From positions 62,001 to 126,000 of the forward strand of contig NZ_JAUCYU010000001.1 in assembly GCF_030373445.1 (NCBI RefSeq): 64,000 nucleotides of DNA, in the 5' to 3' direction. Position 1 is the stretch's first letter. Every line of letters begins with the position of its first letter. Both the position numbers and the translations under genes were made by a program. Positions 1 through 8,643 of the stretch are shown here, piece by piece. This stretch comes from Roseovarius sp. (GTDB taxonomy: Bacteria > Pseudomonadota > Alphaproteobacteria > Rhodobacterales > Rhodobacteraceae). Under the pieces are notes generated by a model. That model had not been told where the DNA came from. It worked only from the letters and a program-made list of their open reading frames with translations, and ran no database searches.

Positions 1-1266
1 CTGGTCACCTCGAACGGCCACCAGCCCGCCGAAAGCGGGGGCGAGCGCATCCAGCTCCCCCAGACGGTGCCCGCGCAACAGTTCCACCTCCCCTCGACCG
101 AGGTCACACCGGCCGAACGCCGCGCCTCCGAGATCATGCAGATCCAGCGCGATATCGGCCGCCGCCGCCGCCGCAAGCTGGCGCTGCTCATGTCGCGCCT
201 GCTGGCCTTCGTCTTCCTGCCGACCTTCATCGTCGGCTACTACTATTTCAACATCGCCACGCCGATGTATTCCACCAAGTCGGAATTCCTGATCCTGACG
301 GCCGACGGCTCCGCCGGCTCCTCCCCCGCCTCCGGCCTCTTCAGCGGCACCGCCTTCGCCACCGGGCAGGATTCCATCGCCACCCAATCCTACCTGCAAT
401 CGAAGGACGCCATGCTGCGCCTCGACCAGGATGTCGGCTTCCGCGAGCATTTCAGCCAGCCCTGGATCGACCCGATCCAGCGGCTCGACCCCGGCGCCAC
501 GAACGAGGCCGCCTACGGCATCTACAAGAAATACGTGAAGCTCGGCTATGACCCGACCGAGGGCGTGATCCGGATGGAGCTGTCCACCGCCGACCCCGAG
601 GTCAGCCAGCAATTCTCGCAGAAACTCATCGAGTATGCCGAGGAACGCGTCGACCACCTCAGTCAGGAAAAACGGCAGGACGCGGTGAAAACCGCCGTCG
701 CCAGCCTCGAGGATGCCAAGGCCGAACGCCGCGCCGCCCAGGAACGGCTCGTCACCCTTCAGGAAGGCTCGATCCTCGACCCCGAGGGCGAGGTCGCCAA
801 TATCCGCGCGCTGATCCAGAACGTAGAACTGCAGCTTCAGGAAAAGCAGCTGGCCCTCAACACCCAGCTCAACAACTCCCGCCCCAACGCCGCCAAGGTC
901 GAGGCGTTGCGCAGCCAGATCGAGGTGCTCGAACGCGAGCTGGCCAAGCAGAACGCCCGCCTGACCGATGCCACCGAAAGCTCCACCTCGCTCGCCTCGC
1001 AGGCCGCCGAGATCCAGATGGCGCAGGCCGACCTCGCCACCGCCGATCTCGTCCTGCAATCCGCGCTCGAGGCCAAGCGCGCCTCCGAGATCGAGGCGAA
1101 CAAGCAGGTCCGCTACCTCACGGTCAGCGTCACGCCCGTCGCTTCGCAAGATCCCTCCTATCCGCGGGCCTTCGAGAACACGATCGTTGCGTTCCTGATT
1201 TTTGCCGGTATCTACCTGATGGTGTCGCTCACCGCGTCCATTCTGAGAGAGCAGGTATCGTCCTAA
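1..1266 (+). CDS. kpsE: Capsule polysaccharide export inner-membrane protein (KpsE/CtrB/BexC type), 5' end outside window
   Basis: The reading frame is open from base 1, so the true start lies upstream; an internal GTG at 67 is in frame but unlikely to be the start. The visible part has an Arg-rich cytoplasmic stretch, a membrane segment (about nt 178-250), a long periplasmic region with a coiled coil (about nt 640-1090), a Pro-rich piece reading VTPVASQDPSYPRAFENT, and a second membrane segment (about nt 1170-1245) close to the C-terminus. This is the layout of the polysaccharide co-polymerase family that links the capsule ABC transporter to the outer-membrane exporter. The following kdsA gene makes Kdo, the usual lipid-linker sugar of such capsules, which fits a group 2 or 3 capsule locus extending to the left. 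The family is clear; the exact orthologue name is inferred. Confidence 0.8.
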   Translation: MVTSNGHQPAESGGERIQLPQTVPAQQFHLPSTEVTPAERRASEIMQIQRDIGRRRRRKLALLMSRLLAFVFLPTFIVGYYYFNIATPMYSTKSEFLILTADGSAGSSPASGLFSGTAFATGQDSIATQSYLQSKDAMLRLDQDVGFREHFSQPWIDPIQRLDPGATNEAAYGIYKKYVKLGYDPTEGVIRMELSTADPEVSQQFSQKLIEYAEERVDHLSQEKRQDAVKTAVASLEDAKAERRAAQERLVTLQEGSILDPEGEVANIRALIQNVELQLQEKQLALNTQLNNSRPNAAKVEALRSQIEVLERELAKQNARLTDATESSTSLASQAAEIQMAQADLATADLVLQSALEAKRASEIEANKQVRYLTVSVTPVASQDPSYPRAFENTIVAFLIFAGIYLMVSLTASILREQVSS

Positions 1267-1269
1267 CCC

Positions 1270-2103
1270 ATGACGCATGTCGAAGTTTCCGACCTCACGA
1301 TCGGCAATGACCGCCCCCTGACGGTCATCGCCGGTCCCTGTCAGCTTGAAAGCACCGATCACGCCCAGATGATCGCCGGCACCATGGCCGAGGCCTGCAA
1401 GGCGGCCGGGGCCCAGTTCATCTTCAAGGGCTCCTTCGACAAGGCCAACCGCTCCTCCATGTCGGGAAAGCGCGGCCTTGGCATCGACGAAGGGCTCAAG
1501 GTCATGCAATCGGTCAAGGACACGCTCGGCCTGCCGGTGCTGACCGACGTGCACCTGCCCGATCAATGCGCCCCCGTGGCCGGCGTGGTCGACGTCCTGC
1601 AGATCCCCGCCTTCCTCTGCCGCCAGACCGACCTGCTGCTCGCGGCCGGCGAAACCGGCGCGGCGATCAACGTCAAGAAGGGTCAGTTCCTCGCGCCGTG
1701 GGACATGGCCGGCGTCATCTCGAAGCTGGAAAGCACCGGCAATACCCGCCTGATGCTGACCGAACGCGGCACCACCTTCGGCTACAACGCCCTCGTTGCC
1801 GACATGCGCTCGCTCCCCCAGATGGCCCAAACCGGCTACCCGGTGGTGATGGACGCCACCCATTCCGTGCAGCAACCCGGCGGCCTCGGCGGCTCCTCCG
1901 GCGGACAGCGCGAATTCGCGCCGGTCATGGCAAGGGCCGCGGTTGCAATCGGGGTCGCCGCCGTGTTCATAGAAACCCACGAAGACCCCGACAATGCCCC
2001 CTCCGACGGGCCAAACATGATTCACCTCGCGCAGATGCCCGCGCTGATTTCCACGCTCATGCAATTCGACAGGCTGGCCAAGGAAAATCCCCTCGGCCTC
2101 TGA
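1270..2103 (+). CDS. kdsA: 3-deoxy-8-phosphooctulonate synthase
   Basis: Condenses arabinose 5-phosphate with phosphoenolpyruvate to Kdo-8-phosphate for lipopolysaccharide or capsule Kdo. The 277-aa length is normal. Visible family signatures are IAGPCQLES near residue 20, FKGSFDKANRSS, VLTDVH, and the C-terminal FIETHEDPDNAPSDGPNM. Cysteine in the AGPC motif, where metal-independent enzymes such as that of E. coli have asparagine, places it in the metal-dependent class. ATG begins 3 nt after the stop of the capsule-export gene, so the two are probably co-transcribed. Confidence 0.96.
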   Translation: MTHVEVSDLTIGNDRPLTVIAGPCQLESTDHAQMIAGTMAEACKAAGAQFIFKGSFDKANRSSMSGKRGLGIDEGLKVMQSVKDTLGLPVLTDVHLPDQCAPVAGVVDVLQIPAFLCRQTDLLLAAGETGAAINVKKGQFLAPWDMAGVISKLESTGNTRLMLTERGTTFGYNALVADMRSLPQMAQTGYPVVMDATHSVQQPGGLGGSSGGQREFAPVMARAAVAIGVAAVFIETHEDPDNAPSDGPNMIHLAQMPALISTLMQFDRLAKENPLGL

Positions 2104-2123
2104 CTTTCAGAAGGATCTCCCCC

Positions 2124-3620
2124 GTGACCAAACCGCTGCCCGACGTCACCCCCAATACGTGGTCTTTCCTGCGCGACCCCATGATCAAGCCCACCGGCTT
2201 CCGCGAATACGACGCGCGCTGGAAATACCCCGACGAGATCAACCTGCCCGGCATGACCGCCCTCGGCCTCGGCCTCGGCACCCAGATGCACAAGCGCGGC
2301 ATCGCCCCCGTCATCGCGGTCGGCAACGACTACCGCGACTATTCGCTCTCCATCAAGAACGCCCTGATCGTCGGCCTCATGCAGGCCGGCATCCAGGTCA
2401 AGGATATCGGCCCGGCCCTCTCGCCCATGGCCTATTTCTCGCAGTTCCACCTCGACGTGCCGGCGGTCGCCATGGTCACGGCCAGCCACAACCCCAACGG
2501 CTGGACCGGCGTGAAAATGGGCTTCGACCGCCCGCTGACCCACGGGCCGGACGAAATGGGCGAACTGCGCGACATCGTCCTGAACGGCGAGGGCGAGAAA
2601 CGCGACGGCGGTGCTTACGAATTCGTCGACGGCGTCCGCGAGGCCTATCTCGACGACCTGGTCGGCGATTTCCGCATGTCCCGGAAACTGAAAGTGGTCT
2701 GCGCCACCGGCAACGGCACCGCCTCGGCCATCGCGCCCGAACTCTTCGAACGCCTCGGCGTCGAGGTCGTGCCGCTCCATACCGAGCTCGATTACACCTT
2801 CCCCAACTACAACCCGAACCCCGAAGCCATGGAAATGCTGCACGACATGGCCGACGCCGTGCGCGCCTCGGGCGCCGATTTCGCGTTGGGCTTCGACGGC
2901 GACGGCGACCGCTGCGGCGTGGTCGATGACGAGGGCGAGGAGATCTTCGCCGACAAGGTCGGCGTCATCATGGCCCGCGACCTGTCGAAACTGCACCCCA
3001 ATTCCATCTTCGTCGCCGACGTGAAATCCACCGGCCTCTTCGCCGCCGACCCCGAGCTGCAGAAGAACGGGGTCACCGCCGATTACTGGAAAACCGGCCA
3101 CAGCCACATGAAGCGGCGGGTGAAGGAAATCGGCGCCCTCGCCGGCTTCGAGAAATCCGGCCACTACTTCCTCGCCGAACCCGTGGGCCGCGGCTACGAT
3201 TGCGGGATGCGCGTCGCCGTCGAGATCTGCAAGCTGATGGACCGCAACCCCGACATGTCCATGTCCGACCTGCGCCGCGCCCTGCCGCAAACCTGGTCGA
3301 CCCCGACAATGTCGCCCTACTGCGCCGACACCGAGAAATACGAGGTGCTCGACCGCATCGTCGAGAAACTCGTCACCAAGGCCGAGGATGGCGACAAGTT
3401 CGCCGGCCGCGACGTCAAGGAAGTGGTCACCGTCAACGGCGCCCGCGTGATCCTCGACAATGGAAGCTGGGGCCTCGTCCGCGCCAGCTCCAACACGCCC
3501 AACCTCGTGGTGGTCTGCGAAAGCGCCGAAAGCGACGCCGAGATGCGCGCCATCTTCGAAGAGCTCGACACCGTCATCCGCACCGAGCCCTCCGTCGGCG
3601 AATACGACCAGAAGATCTGA
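2124..3620 (+). CDS. Phosphomannomutase/phosphoglucomutase
   Basis: Alpha-D-phosphohexomutase that interconverts hexose 1- and 6-phosphates, probably feeding capsule or LPS sugar nucleotides. The phosphoserine loop TASHNPNGW lies near residue 121, the Mg-binding loop DGDGDR near residue 258 and the sugar-phosphate loop EKSGHYF near residue 345. I chose GTG at 2124, giving 498 aa, because AAGGA sits about 8 nt upstream and it lies just after the kdsA stop; the frame is open further upstream, but that part only shadows kdsA. Whether mannose or glucose phosphates are preferred cannot be read from the sequence. Confidence 0.92.
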   Translation: MTKPLPDVTPNTWSFLRDPMIKPTGFREYDARWKYPDEINLPGMTALGLGLGTQMHKRGIAPVIAVGNDYRDYSLSIKNALIVGLMQAGIQVKDIGPALSPMAYFSQFHLDVPAVAMVTASHNPNGWTGVKMGFDRPLTHGPDEMGELRDIVLNGEGEKRDGGAYEFVDGVREAYLDDLVGDFRMSRKLKVVCATGNGTASAIAPELFERLGVEVVPLHTELDYTFPNYNPNPEAMEMLHDMADAVRASGADFALGFDGDGDRCGVVDDEGEEIFADKVGVIMARDLSKLHPNSIFVADVKSTGLFAADPELQKNGVTADYWKTGHSHMKRRVKEIGALAGFEKSGHYFLAEPVGRGYDCGMRVAVEICKLMDRNPDMSMSDLRRALPQTWSTPTMSPYCADTEKYEVLDRIVEKLVTKAEDGDKFAGRDVKEVVTVNGARVILDNGSWGLVRASSNTPNLVVVCESAESDAEMRAIFEELDTVIRTEPSVGEYDQKI

Positions 3621-3656
3621 CGCCCGCCCGGGGCCTCGCGCCTCACGCGACGCCCC

Positions 3657-3677
3657 GCCCCGGGCCCGACCCGGGGC
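3657..3677. repeat. Intergenic hairpin repeat, copy A (GCCCCGG-type arms)
   Basis: Eight-base arms (3657-3664 and 3670-3677) form a perfect hairpin with a 5-nt loop, followed by CTC. Close copies occur at 4328-4348 and 32171-32192. All three lie just downstream of genes and may act as transcription-processing or weak terminator structures. Confidence 0.6.
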
Positions 3678-3702
3678 CTCTCTCCCGCCCAAGGCCCCGC
3701 CC

Positions 3703-4314
3703 ATGACCCTCCAGTTCCTCATCACCGCGCTCGTCGTCGTCATCGCCCCCGGCACCGGCGTCATCTATACGCTGGCCATCGGCCTCGGACAGGGCCGCCG
3801 CGCCTCCGCCTTCGCGGCTCTCGGCTGCACGCTGGGCATCGTCCCGCATATCCTCGCGGCCACGCTCGGCCTCGCCGCCGTCCTCCACGCCTCCGCGATC
3901 CTCTTCCAGATCGTGAAATTCGCGGGCGTCGCCTACCTGCTCTACCTTGCCTGGCAGGCGCTCAAATCCGACGGCGCCCTCTCCGTCCGCCCCGACGCGC
4001 GGGTCGAGCCGGGCCTGACCGTCGCCCGCCGCGGCGCGCTGATCAACATCCTCAACCCCAAGCTTTCGATCTTCTTCCTCGCCCTCCTGCCGCCCTTCCT
4101 GTCGGGCAACCCGGCCACGGCATCGGCCGAGATGCTGGGCCTCGGCGGCGTCTTCATGGCGCTTACCCTCGCGGTATTCCTGCTCTACGGCCTCTTCGCA
4201 GCCGCCGCCCGCGACCGGCTTCTCGCCTCGGAACGGATCATGCGCTGGCTCGGCCGCGGCTTCGCGGCGATCTTCGCCGCCCTCGCAGGCCGCCTCGCCC
4301 TCGAACGCGCCTGA
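3703..4314 (+). CDS. LysE/RhtB family exporter
   Basis: Small inner-membrane exporter (203 aa) of the LysE/RhtB superfamily, which exports amino acids or related metabolites. The N-terminal stretch with VIAPGTGVIYTLAIGLGQGRR, the GVAYLLYLAWQAL segment and the LINILNPKLSIFFLALLPPF segment are family hallmarks, and about six hydrophobic helices are visible. ATG at 3703 begins the first helix; the in-frame upstream extension is low-complexity Pro/Ala/Arg and unlikely to be coding. The substrate is unknown. A second family member lies at 42480-43100. Confidence 0.88.
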   Translation: MTLQFLITALVVVIAPGTGVIYTLAIGLGQGRRASAFAALGCTLGIVPHILAATLGLAAVLHASAILFQIVKFAGVAYLLYLAWQALKSDGALSVRPDARVEPGLTVARRGALINILNPKLSIFFLALLPPFLSGNPATASAEMLGLGGVFMALTLAVFLLYGLFAAAARDRLLASERIMRWLGRGFAAIFAALAGRLALERA

Positions 4315-4327
4315 CCCCGCGCCCCCC

Positions 4328-4348
4328 GCCCCGGACTCGATCCGGGGC
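4328..4348. repeat. Intergenic hairpin repeat, copy B (GCCCCGG-type arms)
   Basis: Arms GCCCCGGA (4328-4335) and TCCGGGGC (4341-4348) around a CTCGA loop, followed by CTCTC. It sits 14 nt after the LysE stop codon and is the same hairpin family as 3657-3677 and 32171-32192. Confidence 0.6.
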
Positions 4349-4438
4349 CTCTCGCCTCCCAAGCCTCGAACCCCACCCTTGAACCCGCCCCGCCCGGGCC
4401 TTACACCCGACCCACCACGCCACGGCCCGGATACCCCC

Positions 4439-4894
4439 TTGACCGAAATCCCCCGCACGCCCCTCCTGCTCGGCTTCGCCGGCCTCGCCCCCTTCGTCTG
4501 GAGCGTCCTCACCGTGCTCCAGCCGGGGCTCGCGGAATGGGGCGCGCGCACGCTCGGGCCGCGCTTCGCCGGTGCCTATGTCATGCTGTTCTACGGCGCC
4601 ATCATCCTCGCCTTCATGTCCGGCGTGCTCTGGGGCTTCGCGACGCGGCTCGACGGAACCCGCGCCACAACCGGCTACATTCTCTCGGTCCTGCCCGCGC
4701 TCTGGGCCTTCTTCACCACCGGCGGCGGCGTCACCTCCGCCGGGCTCTCGCTCATCGCGGGCTTCATCGCCATCCTCGGCATCGACTGGTATTTCTGGCG
4801 GCTGGGCGCGGCGCCGGAATGGTGGATGCAACTCCGCCTGCTGCTCACCATCGTCGTCACCACCTGCCTCGCGATCGGAGTGATCTTCTCATGA
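4439..4894 (+). CDS. DUF3429-type integral membrane protein
   Basis: A 151-aa protein with about five hydrophobic helices and no charged catalytic motif. The opening IPRTPLLLGFAGLAPF and the central YGAIILAFMSGVLWGFA are characteristic of the DUF3429 family, which has no assigned function. I chose TTG at 4439; an in-frame TTG at 4379 would add a Pro-rich tail unlike family N-termini. Its stop overlaps the next start (ATGA at 4891), so it is translationally coupled to the methyltransferase. Confidence 0.72.
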   Translation: MTEIPRTPLLLGFAGLAPFVWSVLTVLQPGLAEWGARTLGPRFAGAYVMLFYGAIILAFMSGVLWGFATRLDGTRATTGYILSVLPALWAFFTTGGGVTSAGLSLIAGFIAILGIDWYFWRLGAAPEWWMQLRLLLTIVVTTCLAIGVIFS

Positions 4895-5484
4895 CAGCCG
4901 ACAAGCAAACCCTCGACGTCTACGCCGCCAGGCGCGACGACTACGTCCGCACCATGGATGCGCAATCCGATGACCCCCGGCTCACCGCCTTCATCGCGGC
5001 CCTGCCCAGGGGCGCCCACGCGCTCGACCTCGGCTGCGGGCCGGGCTGGGCTGCGGCGCAGATGGCCGAAGCGGGGCTGACCGTCACCGCCACCGATGCC
5101 GCGCCGGAGATGGTCGAGCTCGCCAGCCAGATCGCCGGCGTCACCGCCCGGGTGGCCAGTTTCGACGACATCGCCGAAATCGACGCCTATGACGGCATCT
5201 GGGCCAACTTCTCCCTCCTCCACGCCCCGCGCGCCGACATGCCCCGCCACCTCGCCGCCCTGCGCCGCGCGCTGAAACCGGGCGGGCTCTTCCATATCGG
5301 CATGAAAACCGGCGAAGGCGCGCATCGCGACGCGCTCGGCCGCCACTACACCTACTACACCGCCGAGGAGCTGCACGCCCTGATCACCGACGCGGGCTTC
5401 ACCCCCTTCTCCTCGCACACCGGCACCGACAAGGGCCTTGCCGGCACGATGGACCCCTGGATCACGATCGCCGCCCATGGCTGA
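4891..5484 (+). CDS. Class I SAM-dependent methyltransferase
   Basis: A 197-aa protein with a Rossmann-fold SAM site: motif [12 protein letters not shown] near residue 47, an acidic residue after strand 2 (ATDAAPEM), and the post-motif [17 protein letters not shown]. It resembles small stand-alone methyltransferases of the Methyltransf_11 type; the substrate is unknown. It starts inside the stop of the DUF3429 gene and its 3' end overlaps the rnhA start by 8 nt. Confidence 0.85.
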   Translation: MTADKQTLDVYAARRDDYVRTMDAQSDDPRLTAFIAALPRGAHALDLGCGPGWAAAQMAEAGLTVTATDAAPEMVELASQIAGVTARVASFDDIAEIDAYDGIWANFSLLHAPRADMPRHLAALRRALKPGGLFHIGMKTGEGAHRDALGRHYTYYTAEELHALITDAGFTPFSSHTGTDKGLAGTMDPWITIAAHG

Positions 5485-5938
5485 GCTCTTCGCCTATACC
5501 GACGGGGCCTGCTCCGGCAATCCCGGCCCGGGCGGCTGGGGCGTGCTGCTTCAGGCGATGGACGGCGACACCGTCGTCAGGGAACGCGAATTGAAGGGCG
5601 GCGAGGCCGAGACCACCAACAACCGCATGGAACTCCTCGCCGCGATCCACGCGCTCGAGGCGCTGAAATCCCCCTCCCCCATCACCATCGTCACCGACTC
5701 GGCCTACGTGAAGAACGGCGTCACCGGCTGGATCTTCGGCTGGAAGAAGAACGGCTGGAAAACCGCCGCGAAAAAGCCCGTCAAGAACGCCGAGCTCTGG
5801 CAACGGCTCGACGCCGCCCAGGCCCGCCACAAGGTCACCTGGGAATGGGTCAAGGGCCACGCCGGCCACCCCGAAAACGAACGCGCCGACGAACTCGCCC
5901 GCGCAGGCATGAAACCCTTCAAGCCGGCCAGGGGCTGA
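5477..5938 (+). CDS. rnhA: Ribonuclease HI
   Basis: Cleaves RNA in RNA-DNA hybrids, removing primers and R-loops. It has 153 aa, normal for RNase HI. All four carboxylate catalytic residues are visible in context: [31 protein letters not shown] and the final NERADELAR. The basic handle region ([16 protein letters not shown]) is present. ATG at 5477 lies inside the methyltransferase reading frame. Confidence 0.97.
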   Translation: MAELFAYTDGACSGNPGPGGWGVLLQAMDGDTVVRERELKGGEAETTNNRMELLAAIHALEALKSPSPITIVTDSAYVKNGVTGWIFGWKKNGWKTAAKKPVKNAELWQRLDAAQARHKVTWEWVKGHAGHPENERADELARAGMKPFKPARG

Positions 5939-5949
5939 GCACCCAAGCC

Positions 5950-6027
5950 TTTCATCTTTCTCCAAATACTCGAATCGCTTCGCTCAGACGCACGCGCAGC
6001 GCATTGAGTATTTTCGGAAAGATGAAA
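5950..6027. terminator. Long imperfect inverted repeat between convergent genes, probable bidirectional terminator
   Basis: The left arm at 5950-5971 (TTTCATCTTTCTCC then AAATACTC) and the right arm at 6006-6027 (GAGTATTT then TCGGAAAGATGAAA) are near-perfect complements. A/T-rich arm ends supply T-runs on both strands. It lies between rnhA (+) and the small membrane gene at 6047 (-). Similar elements are common between Rhodobacteraceae genes. Confidence 0.65.
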
Positions 6028-6046
6028 CCGGGGCGGCGCGCCCGGC

Positions 6047-6289
6047 CTACCGCCGCCCCACCCAGTAGGTGCGGTAGATCCAGATCAGAAGCAGCGCCCC
6101 CAGCACCGCCCCGATCAGCCCGGCCAGGATGCCCAGCACCGCCAGCGCAAGCTGCAACACCAGCCCGCCGATCAACGCGCCCGCGATGCCGATGCCGATC
6201 GTGGGCAAAAGACCCGCCTCGACCCGCATGATCCGCGTCGCCAGGTACCCGGCGACCGCGCCGATGATGATGAGAAAGATGATGTTCAT
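6047..6289 (-). CDS. GlsB/YeaQ/YmgE family small membrane protein
   Basis: An 80-aa, almost wholly hydrophobic protein with three glycine-rich membrane segments and the family pattern IIIGAVAGYLA then GLLPTIGIGIAGALIGG. Members of this transglycosylase-associated family are stress-linked membrane proteins of unknown mechanism. It is followed in the operon order by nothing else on this strand, and the inverted repeat at 5950-6027 lies just beyond its 3' end. Confidence 0.85.
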   Translation of the reverse strand: MNIIFLIIIGAVAGYLATRIMRVEAGLLPTIGIGIAGALIGGLVLQLALAVLGILAGLIGAVLGALLLIWIYRTYWVGRR

Positions 6290-6295
6290 CGCCCC

Positions 6296-6538
6296 TTACC
6301 TTCCCTTGCGCCAATGCGTCGGCACGATGATCAGCGCGCCGATGGACGAGATGATCGCATCCACCCCCGGTGCGCCGAACCGCAGCCCGAACATGATGCG
6401 GACGAAATAGAACAGGAACGCCCCGCCCACGCAGATAATGATCGACGGCAGGTAACCGTTCCGCGTGAACCCCGATTTCTCGCTGACATAACCCACGATC
6501 CCCGCGATCACGACCGTCCCGAAAAGCTGCAAGAACAT
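6296..6538 (-). CDS. Small membrane protein, GlsB/YeaQ-like paralogue
   Basis: An 80-aa protein with helices at about residues 5-20, 33-50 and 60-73, separated by the polar patch SEKSGFTRNGYLPS. It is the same length as its downstream neighbour and shares the Gly-rich pattern and the NGYLPSIIICVGGAFLFY segment typical of this small-membrane family, but lacks the neighbour's glycine zipper. It lies 6 nt upstream of that gene and 14 nt downstream of fmt. Function unknown. Confidence 0.7.
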   Translation of the reverse strand: MFLQLFGTVVIAGIVGYVSEKSGFTRNGYLPSIIICVGGAFLFYFVRIMFGLRFGAPGVDAIISSIGALIIVPTHWRKGR

Positions 6539-6552
6539 GCGCGCCGTCCTCT

Positions 6553-7458
6553 CTACAACCGCGTGCCGCGCGGAAGCTTCGTACCGCGCAGGAACTCTTC
6601 CGCATCCTGCGGCCCCCGGCCCGCCCGCTGCAAGCGCAAAACCTGCACCGCGCCCTCGCCACAGGCCACCGTCAGCGCCTCGTCCAGCACCTCGCCGGGC
6701 GCGCCGCGGCCCTCCGCAACCCGCGACCCCAGCAGCTTGATCCGCTGGCCCTCCACCTCGATCCAGGCGCCAGGAAAGGGCGACAGCCCCCTGATCTTGC
6801 CATCCACCTCCACCGCGGGCGCGGCCCAATCCACCCGCGCCTCGGACTTGTCGATCTTGTCGGCATAGGTCACGCCGTCCCCGGGCTGCGGCTCCGGCTC
6901 CAACTCGTCCAGCCGCGCCAGCGCCTCGACGATCAGCGCCGCACCCATCGCCGACAGCCGGTCATGAAGCGAGCCGGTCGTATCCTCCGGCGCGATCGGT
7001 GTCGCCTGCCTGAGCAACACCGGCCCGGTGTCGAGCCCCGCTTCCATCTGCATGATGCACACGCCGGTTTCGGCATCGCCCGCCATGATCGCCCGGTGAA
7101 TGGGCGCCGCCCCCCGCCAGCGCGGCAGAAGCGAGGCGTGGATATTCAGGCACCCGTGCTTCGGCATGTCCAGCACCGCCTGCGGCAAGATCAGCCCATA
7201 GGCCACCACCACCGCCACATCGGCCTGCAATGCCGCGAACTCCGCCTGCTCGGCCTCACCCTTCAACCGCTCCGGATGCCGCACCTCCAGCCCCAGCGCC
7301 TCGGCCCTGGCATGCACCGGCGTCGGGCGATCCTTCTTGCCCCGGCCCGCAGGGCGCGGCGGCTGGCAATAGACGGCCGCCACCTCGTGCCCGGCCTCCA
7401 CCAGCGCCTCCAGCACCGGCACCGAGAAGTCGGGCGTTCCCATGAAAACCACGCGCAT
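6553..7458 (-). CDS. fmt: Methionyl-tRNA formyltransferase
   Basis: Transfers a formyl group from 10-formyl-THF to initiator Met-tRNA. It has 301 aa. [20 protein letters not shown] opens the Rossmann domain, and [18 protein letters not shown] carries the catalytic Asn-His region. [19 protein letters not shown] context ([14 protein letters not shown]) and the C-terminal OB-fold region ([20 protein letters not shown]) are visible. It sits downstream of two deformylase-type genes, the usual alphaproteobacterial def-fmt arrangement. Confidence 0.97.
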   Translation of the reverse strand: MRVVFMGTPDFSVPVLEALVEAGHEVAAVYCQPPRPAGRGKKDRPTPVHARAEALGLEVRHPERLKGEAEQAEFAALQADVAVVVAYGLILPQAVLDMPKHGCLNIHASLLPRWRGAAPIHRAIMAGDAETGVCIMQMEAGLDTGPVLLRQATPIAPEDTTGSLHDRLSAMGAALIVEALARLDELEPEPQPGDGVTYADKIDKSEARVDWAAPAVEVDGKIRGLSPFPGAWIEVEGQRIKLLGSRVAEGRGAPGEVLDEALTVACGEGAVQVLRLQRAGRGPQDAEEFLRGTKLPRGTRL

Positions 7459-7535
7459 CGGTATTCCCTTCCTTCGCCGTCAAACGGTTACGGCCCGTAG
7501 GGTGGGTGCCAACCCACCTCTCACCACCACCCGCC

Positions 7536-8030
7536 TTACCCGGCCTTCTTCGCCTTCCGCAAAAGCATGTCCCGCTTCACCTTGCCCAGCCGGTCGAAGT
7601 AAAGCCGCCCGTTCAGATGATCGATCTGGTGCTGCACCGAGGTGGCCCAGAGCCCGACGAAATCGCGCTCCTCCACCTCGCCGGCCTCGTTGAGAAACCG
7701 CACCGTCACCGCCCGGGGCCTTTTCACCTTGGCCGACACGCCCGGCAGGTTCGGGCTCGCCTCCTCGTGCTCGCGCAGCTCGATACTGGCATACAGCACT
7801 TCCGGGTTGGCCATCTTCACAGCCTTCCCCCGCTCGGCGCTCGCATCCACCACCGCCAGCCGCAGCATCACGCCGATCTGCGGCGCGGCCAGGCCCACGC
7901 CCGGCATCGCCTCCATCGTGTCGATCATGTCACCCCAGGTGGCGCGGATCTCGTCGGTAATCTCGTCGACCGGCTCGGCCTTGCGCCGCAACCGCCCGTC
8001 GGGCCAGGGCAGGCAGCGCCGAACGCTCAC
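7536..8030 (-). CDS. Peptide deformylase-like protein lacking key catalytic residues
   Basis: A 164-aa member of the deformylase fold. Motif 1 (GVGLAAPQIG) is intact. At motif 2, where the neighbouring Def reads EEGCLSIP with the metal-ligand Cys, this protein reads EEASPNLP. At motif 3 it reads QHQIDHLNG, with Gln instead of the catalytic Glu of QHEIDH. With both the metal Cys and the general base missing, it is probably not a normal deformylase. I chose GTG at 8030, which overlaps the stop of the upstream def (GTGA); a second GTG lies two codons later. The intact reading frame and conserved operon position argue for a retained role rather than decay. Confidence 0.87.
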   Translation of the reverse strand: MSVRRCLPWPDGRLRRKAEPVDEITDEIRATWGDMIDTMEAMPGVGLAAPQIGVMLRLAVVDASAERGKAVKMANPEVLYASIELREHEEASPNLPGVSAKVKRPRAVTVRFLNEAGEVEERDFVGLWATSVQHQIDHLNGRLYFDRLGKVKRDMLLRKAKKAG

Positions 8031-8545
8031 GCGCGCGCCTTTTCCCGCTTCAGCTTCTGCATCCGGCGGGTGATCATCTGCCGCTTCATCGGCCCGAGGT
8101 AATCGATGAACAGCTTGCCGTTCAAATGGTCGATCTCGTGCTGCACACAGGTCGCCCACAGCCCGTCGAACGTCTCCTGCTGCTCGGTCCCGTCAAGGTC
8201 GATCCAGCGCACGTCGACCACCTTGGGCCGCGTCACCTCGGCGAACTGCTCGGGGATCGACAGGCAGCCTTCCTCGTAGACGTTCTTTTCATCCGAACTG
8301 GCCACGATCTCGGGGTTGATCAGCACCATCGGCCGCGGCGTCTCGTGCTCTTCCTTCATGCAATCCATCACCAGCAGGCGGCTCATCACGCCCACCTGCG
8401 GCGCGGCCAGCCCGATGCCCGGCGCGTCATACATGGTTTCCAGCATGTCGTCCGCCAGCGCGCGCAGCTCGTCCGAGACGTCGCTCACGGGGTCGCACAC
8501 CTTTTTCAGGCGCGGGTCGGGATGGATGAGAATAGGCCGTTTCAT
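8027..8545 (-). CDS. def: Peptide deformylase
   Basis: Removes the N-formyl group from nascent proteins. This 172-aa protein has all three deformylase motifs: GIGLAAPQVG, EEGCLSIPEQ with the metal-ligand Cys, and QHEIDHLNG with the catalytic Glu and two metal His. It is the first gene of the def, def-like, fmt operon on this strand and presumably supplies the real activity. About 100 nt separates its start from the divergent aminotransferase gene. Confidence 0.97.
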   Translation of the reverse strand: MKRPILIHPDPRLKKVCDPVSDVSDELRALADDMLETMYDAPGIGLAAPQVGVMSRLLVMDCMKEEHETPRPMVLINPEIVASSDEKNVYEEGCLSIPEQFAEVTRPKVVDVRWIDLDGTEQQETFDGLWATCVQHEIDHLNGKLFIDYLGPMKRQMITRRMQKLKREKARA

Positions 8546-8643
8546 GCGTGTTCATTTAGGCGAAGCCCGCGCGAACCGCAACGCCCCTTGCGCTCGGGCT
8601 CCAGTGCGCTAGCTTGCCGCGCGAGCGAGCAACCGGAGGCGCC

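Noticed and set aside
2022..3764. 580-codon open frame on the minus strand across the mutase gene
   Set aside because: It is the antisense of the GTG-started mutase gene, has low-complexity Gly/Ala/Val composition and no domain; a high-G+C artefact.
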